Positions 1 through 7,135 of a stretch of 49,060 nt of DNA are shown piece after piece (position 1 is the first letter of the stretch; each line of letters starts with the position of its first letter). Position numbers and translations under genes: made by a program. The DNA comes from Bacillota bacterium (GTDB lineage: Bacteria; Bacillota; DTU030; DUMP01): assembly GCA_012839445.1 (NCBI GenBank), contig DUNI01000189.1, positions 1 through 49,060 on the forward strand. The letters are read 5' to 3'. The notes beneath the pieces are model-generated. The model had not been told where the DNA came from. It was given only the letters and a program-made list of their open reading frames with translations, and did no database searches.

Positions 1-339
1 CACAATTTAGGTATTGTAGCTGAAATGTGTGACCGGGTAGCTGTCATATACGCCGGTAGCATAATTGAAAGCGGCCCGGTGGAAAGTGTGTTTAACAGAC
101 CCTCCCACCCCTATACTCAAGGCCTCTTTGGTTCCTTACCGGATATTGATAGCAAAGTTGATCGTTTACAACCCATTGAAGGCATGATGCCTGACCCGTT
201 ACATCTCCCTGCGGGATGTGCCTTTTCTCCCCGCTGCCCCCATGCTTTAGCTGGTTGTAACAGACAACACCCCGGTTTACTCGAATTAGAAAAAAACCAT
301 TTTGTCGCTTGCTTTCTGGCTAAGGGGGGGAAAAGTTAA
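1..339 (+). CDS. Peptide ABC transporter ATP-binding protein, C-terminal part (DppD/OppD-like)
   Basis: This is the last ~112 residues of a gene that begins before the window; the frame is open from base 1. The first codon is the His of the H-loop (HNLGIVAEMCDRVAVIYAG), so the Walker A, signature and Walker B motifs lie outside. The rest carries the oligopeptide-transporter C-terminal extension (HPYTQGLFGSLP, then CAFSPRCPHA with paired cysteines near CNRQ), which in DppD/OppD/DppF-type ATPases can bind an Fe-S cluster. The stop at 337-339 is followed 2 bases later by the start of the partner ATPase, so the two are surely co-transcribed. By family, the pair energises import of di- or oligopeptides. 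The substrate cannot be read from the sequence. Confidence 0.9.
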   Translation, partial: HNLGIVAEMCDRVAVIYAGSIIESGPVESVFNRPSHPYTQGLFGSLPDIDSKVDRLQPIEGMMPDPLHLPAGCAFSPRCPHALAGCNRQHPGLLELEKNHFVACFLAKGGKS

Positions 340-341
340 GC

Positions 342-1298
342 ATGAATAAAGCGTTTATTGATGTTAGGAATCTCAAGAAATATTTTGATGTAGGTGATGG
401 GGCCAAACTCCATGCTGTCGATGACGTCTCTTTTTGTATAAACAAGGGAGAAACATTAGGTCTGGTAGGCGAAAGTGGTTGCGGTAAATCTACAACCGGT
501 CGCGTAATGTTGCGTCTCCTTCCCCCTTCCGGCGGCCAAGTTTTGTTTGAAGGTCAAGACGTCCTAAAAGCAAACCCACAGCAATTGAAATTATTGCGCC
601 AAAAGATGCAGATGATATTTCAAGATCCGTATTCATGCTTGAATCCACGTAAGACTGTACGCCAAATTATAGCTGAGCCACTACTGGTACAGCGCACCTT
701 AAAAGGAAGAACCCTATGGGCAAAAGTAGATGAGCTTATGGTTGAAACCGGTATCACTCCCGAGATAGCAGATAAATACCCGCACGAACTCGACGGCGGC
801 CGGCGTCAACGTGTAGGCATTACACGAGCACTGGCTCTTGAACCTAGCTTCATTGTTTGTGACGAACCTGTTTCTGCTCTGGACGTATCGATACAGGCTC
901 AGATTATTAACTTGCTGAAAGAGCTGCAAGAAAAGATGGAGCTGACGTATCTCTTTATTTCCCATGACCTTAGTGTGGTAAAACACATCTCTGACCGCAT
1001 CTTGGTAATGTATTTGGGACGCATAGTAGAAGAAGCCGATTCAGAAGAACTCTTTCAAAACCCACAGCACCCTTACACACAAGCCTTGCTCTCTGCTATC
1101 CCCCTGCCTAAGATCGGACAAAAACGTGAGCGCATCATCCTTACCGGAGACGTTCCCAGTCCTGTTAATCCAGCTCCGGGATGTCGCTTTGCCAAACGGT
1201 GTTGGCTAACTGAAAAACGGTGTGAGCAGGAAATTCCTGAACTAAAAGAATGCGCACCCGGTCATCGGGTCGCCTGCCACTTAATCAATGCGCGCTAA
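342..1298 (+). CDS. Peptide ABC transporter ATP-binding protein (DppF/OppF-like)
   Basis: A 318-residue ATPase, the usual length for DppF/OppF. Walker A is GESGCGKST (about residues 43-51), the Q-loop is IFQDPYSCLNPR, Walker B is FIVCDEPVSALD and the H-loop is FISHDLSVVKH. The C-terminal peptide-transporter extension is present (HPYTQALLSAIP, CRFAKRCW). The signature, normally LSGGQRQRV, reads LDGGRRQRV at residues 150-158. I believe this form occurs in some clostridial DppF proteins, but it departs from consensus. The start ATG follows an AAGGGGGG ribosome site at 322-330. The gene lies 2 bases after the DppD-like gene and 24 bases before a creatininase-family gene, which suggests one peptide-utilisation operon. 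Confidence 0.93.
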   Translation: MNKAFIDVRNLKKYFDVGDGAKLHAVDDVSFCINKGETLGLVGESGCGKSTTGRVMLRLLPPSGGQVLFEGQDVLKANPQQLKLLRQKMQMIFQDPYSCLNPRKTVRQIIAEPLLVQRTLKGRTLWAKVDELMVETGITPEIADKYPHELDGGRRQRVGITRALALEPSFIVCDEPVSALDVSIQAQIINLLKELQEKMELTYLFISHDLSVVKHISDRILVMYLGRIVEEADSEELFQNPQHPYTQALLSAIPLPKIGQKRERIILTGDVPSPVNPAPGCRFAKRCWLTEKRCEQEIPELKECAPGHRVACHLINAR

Positions 1299-1322
1299 TA
1301 AAAAGAGAAAGGGAGTTTATTT

Positions 1323-2087
1323 ATGTCAGATACCAACAATATCTACCTTCTTCCGGAAATGACTTGGGTAGAAGCTGCTGAGGCTTACAAACAAGCTAAG
1401 CTAGCTATCATACCAGTTGGTTCCCATGAACAGCACGGCCCTGGAATAAAGCTCAAAGTGGACGGTGCCCAAGCCTACGAATTTGCCAAGTTACTGGCAA
1501 AAGAAGTGCACCCTATAGCTGTAGTTACTCCTCCGGTTAATATTGGAGTTTCCCACCACCATATGGGCTTCCCAGGCACAATAACTTTGCGCAATTCTAC
1601 TTTTATGGCTGTTATCGAAGATATTGTAAGCAGCTTGAAACGCCATGGCTTTAGAAAGTTCCTCATTGTTAATACCCATGGCGGTAATGAACCCGCCTGC
1701 CATGTAGCCATGAATGATCTTAGGGAGAAGCTGGATGTGGAGATAGCCTACACGTTGTACGCTGTTCTGTCACCAGACGCAATAGCTAAAATTCCGGCCG
1801 AAAAACGTGGCCATGGGGCTGACCCTGGTTTGGCTGTAGCCTTATATCTGGACGAAGACCTAGTACACATGGATCGACTGGAAAAAGGTATGGAGCATTG
1901 GCCGTATCAAATGATCGGTCCCAGAGACAAGTATCGGGTAGACTTCCCCTTCTATACTCATGAAGTCACTGATAATGGTGCTTTTGGTGACCCATCCACT
2001 ACCAGCAAAGAACTGGGTAAAGAAATTTGTGACAAGGCCATCGAACGTTTGACTGTGTTTATCAATGATTTTGTCAAAAATGCCTAA
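1323..2087 (+). CDS. Creatininase-family metal-dependent amidohydrolase
   Basis: A 254-residue protein of the creatinine amidohydrolase fold. The N-terminal motif GSHEQHG (Glu36, His38) with Asp47, and NTHGGNE (His119), match the metal-binding positions of the family. A later RGHGADPG stretch replaces the more usual HAGE-type segment, so this is not a textbook creatininase. Family members hydrolyse cyclic or linear amides such as creatinine and pyrrolopyrimidine precursors; many are of unknown substrate. It sits between peptide-importer ATPases and an M20 dipeptidase, so a role in degrading an imported amide or peptide-like compound is an inference. The start ATG has a GGGAG site about 9 bases upstream. 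Confidence 0.85.
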   Translation: MSDTNNIYLLPEMTWVEAAEAYKQAKLAIIPVGSHEQHGPGIKLKVDGAQAYEFAKLLAKEVHPIAVVTPPVNIGVSHHHMGFPGTITLRNSTFMAVIEDIVSSLKRHGFRKFLIVNTHGGNEPACHVAMNDLREKLDVEIAYTLYAVLSPDAIAKIPAEKRGHGADPGLAVALYLDEDLVHMDRLEKGMEHWPYQMIGPRDKYRVDFPFYTHEVTDNGAFGDPSTTSKELGKEICDKAIERLTVFINDFVKNA

Positions 2088-2143
2088 CCCAAACTTCTTT
2101 TATCCTTTGGTTCTTCAAAAAGATACGTGAAAGGAAGAAGGCT

Positions 2144-3517
2144 GTGAGTCTTACCGATGTATATAGATACGTTGATAATAATCAAGATAAGCTGTTAGAA
2201 GACTTGTTCCGCTTTCTTCGCCAACCGAGCATCAGTACACGCAACGAAGGAATGGATGAATGTGCCCAATTACTAGCCGAAGAGATGAAAAAGCTAGGCA
2301 TTGAGACAAAGATATTCCCCACTGGACGCCATCCAATTGTCTTTGGCGAAGTAGGCCCCACAAACGGTGATCCTACACTCCTGATTTACGGGCATTATGA
2401 CGTTCAGCCCCCTGAACCTCTAGAGCTTTGGGATAGCGATCCTTTCGAGCCTACCATCAAAAACGGACGTATCTACGCTCGGGGAAGTTCAGATAACAAA
2501 GGACAACTGTTTGCCCATGTAAAGGCCATCGAAGCTTATAAGACCGTCTTTGACAAACTTCCAGTAAAAGTAAAGTTCATATTTGAGGGCGAAGAAGAAA
2601 TATCCAGTCCCAGTCTGGAACCATTTGTGGCAGAGCATAAGGATCTATTAAAATCAGATCTGTTTGTAGTCTCCGACAGTCATATACATGAAAGCGGACA
2701 TCCGCTGGTAGTCCTAGGGCTCAAAGGCATGTTATATGTAGAAATCACACTGCGCGGTGCTAACAAAGATCTACATTCCATGCGAGCTGCTGCCGTACCA
2801 AGTCCTGTCTGGCGAATGATTCATTTGCTAGCAAGTCTTAAAGGGGAAGACGGCATGGTCCAAATACCTGGCTTTTATGATAATGTACGGCCTCTTCTTC
2901 CTGAGGAAATTACAGCTGCTGAAGCCATTCCCTTCGATAAAAAGGAACTATTGTCCGACCTGGGAATAACTTCGCTTCTTCAAAATCGCCATGCCAACGA
3001 CTATTATAAAAACATGATCTTTGAGCCTACTTGTAACATCTCCGGACTAACTGCCGGCTATCAAGAAGAAGGATCGAAAACAATTCTTCCCTGCCAGGCT
3101 TCGGCAAAGCTGGACCTACGGCTGGTTCCGGATCAGGATCCTGATACAATCTTAGGCTTACTAAAAAACCATCTTAACAGAAACGGCTACGGCGATGCCA
3201 AAATCACTGTTCACGGGGGATTTGAGCCCTCTCGTACTCCAATAACCCACCCTAGTGTTCAACTGGCCAGTGAAGCCGTTGCAGAAGTTTTCGGTAAGGA
3301 ACCTTATATCTATCCCGGTATAGGCGGTGCCGGACCAAACTATGTGTTCGCAAAACACCTGAACGTACCATGCTTAATCATACCCTTCGCAGCTGCAGAC
3401 CAGAACAACCACGCACCAAATGAAAGTCTAATTTTAGATGGGTACTTCAACGGAATCAAAACATCGGCAACCTTAATCCATAAGCTAGCGACTACAAATA
3501 TAACAATTAATGGTTGA
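2144..3517 (+). CDS. M20-family metallopeptidase (dipeptidase type)
   Basis: A 457-residue M20 peptidase. It shows the first zinc histidine in YGHYDVQP, the bridging Asp in RGSSDNKGQ, the catalytic Glu pair in EGEEEISS, a further ligand in VVSDSH and the late His in NNHAPNES. Its length and the HYDVQP motif place it with the carnosinase-like/cytosolic dipeptidases rather than DapE. It would hydrolyse dipeptides in the cytoplasm, fitting the adjacent peptide importer. The start is GTG, chosen because AAGGAAGAAGG lies just upstream (2131-2141) and the N-terminus (MSLTDVYRYVD) fits the family. It is probably the last gene of the peptide operon, as a hairpin follows at 3540. Confidence 0.9.
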   Translation: MSLTDVYRYVDNNQDKLLEDLFRFLRQPSISTRNEGMDECAQLLAEEMKKLGIETKIFPTGRHPIVFGEVGPTNGDPTLLIYGHYDVQPPEPLELWDSDPFEPTIKNGRIYARGSSDNKGQLFAHVKAIEAYKTVFDKLPVKVKFIFEGEEEISSPSLEPFVAEHKDLLKSDLFVVSDSHIHESGHPLVVLGLKGMLYVEITLRGANKDLHSMRAAAVPSPVWRMIHLLASLKGEDGMVQIPGFYDNVRPLLPEEITAAEAIPFDKKELLSDLGITSLLQNRHANDYYKNMIFEPTCNISGLTAGYQEEGSKTILPCQASAKLDLRLVPDQDPDTILGLLKNHLNRNGYGDAKITVHGGFEPSRTPITHPSVQLASEAVAEVFGKEPYIYPGIGGAGPNYVFAKHLNVPCLIIPFAAADQNNHAPNESLILDGYFNGIKTSATLIHKLATTNITING

Positions 3518-3539
3518 TAAAACCATTAAGGACATCATT

Positions 3540-3571
3540 AACTAGGGACCTGTTCAAACAGGTCCCTAGTT
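3540..3571 (+). terminator. Hairpin after the peptidase gene, possible terminator
   Basis: There is a perfect 12-bp inverted repeat (ACTAGGGACCTG / CAGGTCCCTAGT) with a 6-base loop TTCAAA, extendable by one A-T pair. The downstream sequence (TGCACTTC) lacks a proper T-run, so it may terminate only weakly. It sits 22 bases after the M20 stop codon and before the ptb leader. Confidence 0.5.
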
Positions 3572-3748
3572 GCACTTCTAATTGCTCTACCGCCAGAGGC
3601 CAGTTATCTGTTCGAAAGAAACATTGACCTTGTTACAATATAGTTAGGCTTTAGCAGGAAAAACGACATTAAAGGAGAAATATCTTTATGTTGGGAACTT
3701 TAAAGTAACGTTGCTACAGTTAGTGATCTTTGTGGAGGGAAGACAGTT

Positions 3749-4657
3749 ATGACAAATTTTCAGGCAGTGATTGCCGAGGCACAAGCCCAAGGCCCGGTAC
3801 GGATAGCTATAGCACAAGCAGCTGATCCAGAGGTGCTTATGGCAGTTATAGAAGCCAGAAAAGCAGGGTTAGCTGAAGGTGTGTTAGTAGGCGATATCAA
3901 AGCCATCTCCAATGTTCTGGCCGATCTTAATGAAGATACAACCACTTACACCATGGTACCTGCGTCTACTCCTGAGGAATGTGCAGAAAAGGCTGTGGCA
4001 CTTGTCCGTGGTGGAGAAGCAGATGTACTCATGAAAGGACTAATCCAAACGGCCACTTTCTTGCGCCCAGTATTCGATAAAAAAACGGGATTGAGAACTG
4101 GTCGCTTGGTTAGTCAGGCCAGTATTTTTGAGTGGCCAGAAAAAGACAAACTTCTAACAGTTACCGATTGTGCCATTAACATTACGCCTGATCTTACACA
4201 AAAAAAGGGCATCTTAAAAAACGCAATTATGTTGGCACAAGCCTTAAGTGTTACTATCCCTCATGTAGCCGCAGTTTGTGCATTGGAATTGGTCAATCCT
4301 GATATGCCTGAAACCATTGAAGCTGCCGCTCTAACCAAGATGGCTGATCGCGGTGAGATAAAAAACGCTGTGGTTGATGGACCGTTAGCACTTGATAATG
4401 CAGTGTCAGAAGAAGCAGCCGCTCATAAAGGCATCGTTAGCCCCGTAGCCGGTAAAGTTGATATCCTGCTTGTCCCTGATATGAAAACCGGCAACGTCAT
4501 CCACAAGTCTCTTGTGCATTTCGCCCACTTAAAGGGAGCCTCTGCTGTAATCGGCGCCAGCGCTCCACTTATTGCCACATCTAGAAGCGACAGTGCTGAA
4601 ACCAAACTGAATTCCATAGCCGTAGCAAATCTGTTGGCCCGTCATTTAAAACAATAA
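3749..4657 (+). CDS. ptb: Phosphate butyryltransferase / phosphate acetyltransferase family protein
   Basis: A 302-residue single-domain PTA/PTB enzyme, which exchanges CoA of an acyl-CoA for phosphate to give acyl phosphate. Diagnostic segments are ADVLMKGL, VTDCAINITPDL, the VDGPLALDNAVS motif, VPDMKTGN and IGASAPLIATSRSD near the C-terminus. The length (about 300 residues, no N-terminal regulatory domains) and DGPLALDNA fit phosphate butyryltransferase better than Pta. No butyrate or branched-chain acyl kinase lies beside it, which is unusual because ptb normally pairs with buk. The start ATG has GGAGGGAAG upstream. A 231-base leader precedes it with a hairpin (3540-3571) and a six-codon ORF with its own ribosome site (3688-3708). 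Substrate specificity is inferred only. Confidence 0.85.
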   Translation: MTNFQAVIAEAQAQGPVRIAIAQAADPEVLMAVIEARKAGLAEGVLVGDIKAISNVLADLNEDTTTYTMVPASTPEECAEKAVALVRGGEADVLMKGLIQTATFLRPVFDKKTGLRTGRLVSQASIFEWPEKDKLLTVTDCAINITPDLTQKKGILKNAIMLAQALSVTIPHVAAVCALELVNPDMPETIEAAALTKMADRGEIKNAVVDGPLALDNAVSEEAAAHKGIVSPVAGKVDILLVPDMKTGNVIHKSLVHFAHLKGASAVIGASAPLIATSRSDSAETKLNSIAVANLLARHLKQ

Positions 4658-4685
4658 ATAAATTCCCCTTTTTTCTTTTTGCCCC

Positions 4686-4714
4686 TTGACTTTACCCCTT
4701 TAGCGTGCTAAACT
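4686..4714 (+). promoter_or_regulatory. Sigma-A promoter of the amino-acid importer, with an overlapping palindrome
   Basis: TTGACT (4686-4691), a 17-base spacer and TAAACT (4709-4714) preceded by TGC give an extended -10 promoter. A 6-bp dyad, TTTAGC-GT-GCTAAA (4699-4712), covers the spacer end and the -10 box, a natural place for a repressor site. The transcript would start near 4721, about 40 bases before the lipoprotein gene. Confidence 0.7.
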
Positions 4715-4760
4715 AGTAAACGTTAGATCGAACATATTTCGAGAGGGGACGGGTTAAACT

Positions 4761-5609
4761 ATGAATTTTAGGAAACAATTATCAGCCATTTTTGTAGTGT
4801 CCTTCTTGGTATTGGTACTTATGGTTACAGGCTGCTCTAATCCAGCGCCTAATCAAAATGATTCTGAACCAAAGAATCAACCTGCAGCTGAAGACAGCTG
4901 GGATCGTATCAAACAAGAAGGTAAGTTTGTAGTCGGTTTGGACGACGCCTTTGCTCCTTTTGGTTTCCGCAACGATAAAAATGAGTTAGTTGGTTTTGAC
5001 ATTGATCTCGGTGAAGCATTGGCCGAACGGCTCGGAGTAGAGATTGAATGGCAGCCAGCCGAATGGTCCGGGGTGGTTGCGTCGCTTAAAACCGGAAAAT
5101 TTGACGCCATTTGGTCGGGCATGAGTATTACCCCAGAACGAGAAGCAGAGGTAAACTTTACCACACCCTATATTGGCAGCGCTCAGGTCATTGTTGTGCT
5201 AACAGACAACAATGATATCAAAGGCAAAGAAGATTTGGCCGGTAAAGTAGTTGGCACACAGCTTGGCAGCACCGGTGAGGTAGCCTGCAACAAGCTAGAA
5301 GGACTTAAGGATTTAAAAACCTATGACATTTATACCGAGGCTCTTAACGATCTTAAGACCGGACGTCTGAACGCAGTAGTGACTGATGACGTTACCGCTC
5401 GCTATTATTTTCAACAACAACCCGGTACGTTCAAGATTCTAGATGATATCCTTTCTTATGAACCCATGGGCATCGCTGTTCGCAAAGAAGATACGACCCT
5501 GCTAGAAGTATTGAACCAAGAAATCGAGAGTATGATCGAAGACGGAACTTATAAGACAGTATCCGAAACATGGTTTGGCGAAGATATGTCCCAGTTTCTT
5601 GATGATTAA
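4761..5609 (+). CDS. Amino-acid ABC transporter substrate-binding lipoprotein
   Basis: A 282-residue family 3 extracellular solute-binding protein. The N-terminus has a charged start, a hydrophobic stretch and a lipobox ending MVTGC, so the mature protein would be anchored by a lipidated Cys. The binding fold is marked by GKFVVGLDDAFAPFGF, FDIDLGEALAERLG, WSGMSITPERE, GTQLGSTGE and the C-terminal WFGED. By family it captures polar or basic amino acids outside the membrane and delivers them to the permease encoded next. It is the first gene of a three-gene importer operon with its own promoter (4686-4714). A GC-rich hairpin after the stop (5618-5636) may stabilise this part of the message. Confidence 0.93.
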   Translation: MNFRKQLSAIFVVSFLVLVLMVTGCSNPAPNQNDSEPKNQPAAEDSWDRIKQEGKFVVGLDDAFAPFGFRNDKNELVGFDIDLGEALAERLGVEIEWQPAEWSGVVASLKTGKFDAIWSGMSITPEREAEVNFTTPYIGSAQVIVVLTDNNDIKGKEDLAGKVVGTQLGSTGEVACNKLEGLKDLKTYDIYTEALNDLKTGRLNAVVTDDVTARYYFQQQPGTFKILDDILSYEPMGIAVRKEDTTLLEVLNQEIESMIEDGTYKTVSETWFGEDMSQFLDD

Positions 5610-5617
5610 GTAGCTGC

Positions 5618-5636
5618 GGGAGGCATTAAGCCTCCC
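5618..5636 (+). other. Intercistronic hairpin between binding protein and permease
   Basis: GGGAGGC, loop ATTAA, GCCTCCC form a 7-bp stem just after the binding-protein stop and before the permease ribosome site. There is no T-run. Such hairpins often raise the amount of binding-protein mRNA relative to the membrane genes; that role here is inferred. Confidence 0.5.
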
Positions 5637-5660
5637 TCTGATATGTGAGGAGGACTCCGG

Positions 5661-6311
5661 TTGGATCTTACTTTTTATGCTACCTATCTGCCCATATTGG
5701 CTAGAGGAGCTTTGATAACCATATCTTTGACAGCATTGTCAACTTTCTTCGGAACCATCTTAGGACTTATCGCTGCTCTGGGACGCATTTCTAAAAATAG
5801 AGTGCTCCGTAGCTTATCGCATTTTTATACCTGGGCCATCCGTGGAACACCTCTGCTTCTTCAGCTTTACTTTATCTACTACGGGTTACCCCAACTCGGC
5901 ATTCGTCTGGATGCCTTCCCTGCAGCAGCCATTGGTATGAGTGTTTGCGCCGGAGCCTACATTTCAGAAATCATCCGTGGTGGTATTGAGTCCATTGACA
6001 AAGGACAAATGGAAGCGGCACGTTCTTTAGGCATGACTTATCTACAAGCTATGCGAAGAATTATTTTGCCTCAGGCTTATCGGCGGCTGATACCCCCCAT
6101 GGGAAATGAAATCATCGCCCTTATGAAAGATACTTCCCTGGCTTCCACTCTGGCCATGGTAGAACTCATGCGCAGTGCTCGACATATAGATGCAGCCACA
6201 CTGAGATCCTTGGAAGCATATACAGCCGCCGGCATTATATATTTGGCCATGACTACTGTTTTGACGGTAGCCTTTAATCGGATAGAAAAGAAACTGGCTG
6301 TTTATGAATAG
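5661..6311 (+). CDS. Amino-acid ABC transporter permease (HisM/GlnP family)
   Basis: A 216-residue inner-membrane permease, typical length for the HisMQ family, with about five transmembrane segments. The coupling loop reads [25 protein letters not shown], matching the EAA motif (EAA---G---------I-LP) that docks on the ATPase. The start is TTG at 5661: it follows GTGAGGAGGACTCCGG with good spacing and gives [17 protein letters not shown], a normal family N-terminus. It is followed directly by the ATPase gene, so the binding protein, permease and ATPase form one importer. Confidence 0.92.
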   Translation: MDLTFYATYLPILARGALITISLTALSTFFGTILGLIAALGRISKNRVLRSLSHFYTWAIRGTPLLLQLYFIYYGLPQLGIRLDAFPAAAIGMSVCAGAYISEIIRGGIESIDKGQMEAARSLGMTYLQAMRRIILPQAYRRLIPPMGNEIIALMKDTSLASTLAMVELMRSARHIDAATLRSLEAYTAAGIIYLAMTTVLTVAFNRIEKKLAVYE

Positions 6312-6324
6312 GCAGGTGAGCAAC

Positions 6325-7065
6325 ATGATAAAAACGGAAGATATTTATAAGAGCTTTGGTTCCCTCACGGTTTTGAAGGGTGTATCCATGACTGTAAATA
6401 CAGGAGAAGTAGTAGTGGTTATTGGTCCCAGCGGCTCCGGTAAGAGTACATTTTTGCGCTGCTTAAATGGTCTGGAACCTATTGATCGAGGCCGCATTGT
6501 TGTTGGCAAACATACACTTGGCCCTCATCGTCATTCGCGGGTTATGGAGCGGGAATTGAACCTCGTACGTACCCGCCTAGGTTTTGTTTTTCAGAGTTTT
6601 AATCTTTTCCCTCATATGACCGCTGTAGAAAATGTAATGGAAGGACCAGTTACTGTCCTTAAACAGCCAAAATCGGAAGCTTTGGACAAAGCCTTGGCCT
6701 TACTGGACAAAGTAGGGTTAGCGGATAAAGCTAATTCTTACCCAGCGCATCTTTCCGGTGGTCAAAAGCAACGCGTAGCTATCGCCCGTGCTCTAGCCAT
6801 GGAACCTGAAGCCATGCTGTTTGATGAACCAACCTCAGCTTTAGACCCAGAACTGGTAGGAGAAGTTTTAGCGGTAATCAAGAATCTAGCTGAAGACGGC
6901 ATGACCATGCTCATTGTTAGCCACGAACTAAGTTTTGCCCGTGAAGTAGCCGACCGAGTGGTGTTCATGGAAGACGGCCGTATCCTAGAAGAAGGAGCCC
7001 CAGCCCAACTATTCGTACATCCTAAAAAGGATCGTACTCGCAATTTCCTTCGCAATGTAATCTAA
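6325..7065 (+). CDS. Amino-acid ABC transporter ATP-binding protein (GlnQ family)
   Basis: The ATPase of the importer, about 246 residues. Walker A is GPSGSGKST, the Q-loop [12 protein letters not shown], the signature [15 protein letters not shown], Walker [15 protein letters not shown] and the switch His IVSHELSF. An in-frame ATG at 6304 overlaps the permease stop but lacks a ribosome site. I chose 6325 because AGGTGAG lies just before it and [12 protein letters not shown] is the usual N-terminus of this family. The gene ends the operon, followed by a bidirectional hairpin at 7075-7107. Confidence 0.93.
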   Translation: MIKTEDIYKSFGSLTVLKGVSMTVNTGEVVVVIGPSGSGKSTFLRCLNGLEPIDRGRIVVGKHTLGPHRHSRVMERELNLVRTRLGFVFQSFNLFPHMTAVENVMEGPVTVLKQPKSEALDKALALLDKVGLADKANSYPAHLSGGQKQRVAIARALAMEPEAMLFDEPTSALDPELVGEVLAVIKNLAEDGMTMLIVSHELSFAREVADRVVFMEDGRILEEGAPAQLFVHPKKDRTRNFLRNVI

Positions 7066-7074
7066 GACCAAAGT

Positions 7075-7107
7075 ACACGAAAAGCCGGCTTTTGCCGGCT
7101 TTCGTGT
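7075..7107. terminator. Bidirectional terminator between convergent operons
   Basis: ACACGA-AAAGCCGGC (one bulged A), loop TTTT, GCCGGC-TTTCGTGT form a stem of about 14 bp. It lies between the end of the + strand amino-acid importer (7065) and the end of the minus-strand acyl-CoA synthetase (7136), so it can serve both. T-runs are short on either side. Confidence 0.75.
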
Positions 7108-7135
7108 TATTAAACCCCTGTATTTCAAACCTTGG

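Noticed and set aside
3624-3652. TTGACC near 3624 as a ptb promoter
   Set aside because: No acceptable -10 box lies 16-18 bases downstream; the TACAAT at 3634 is far too close.
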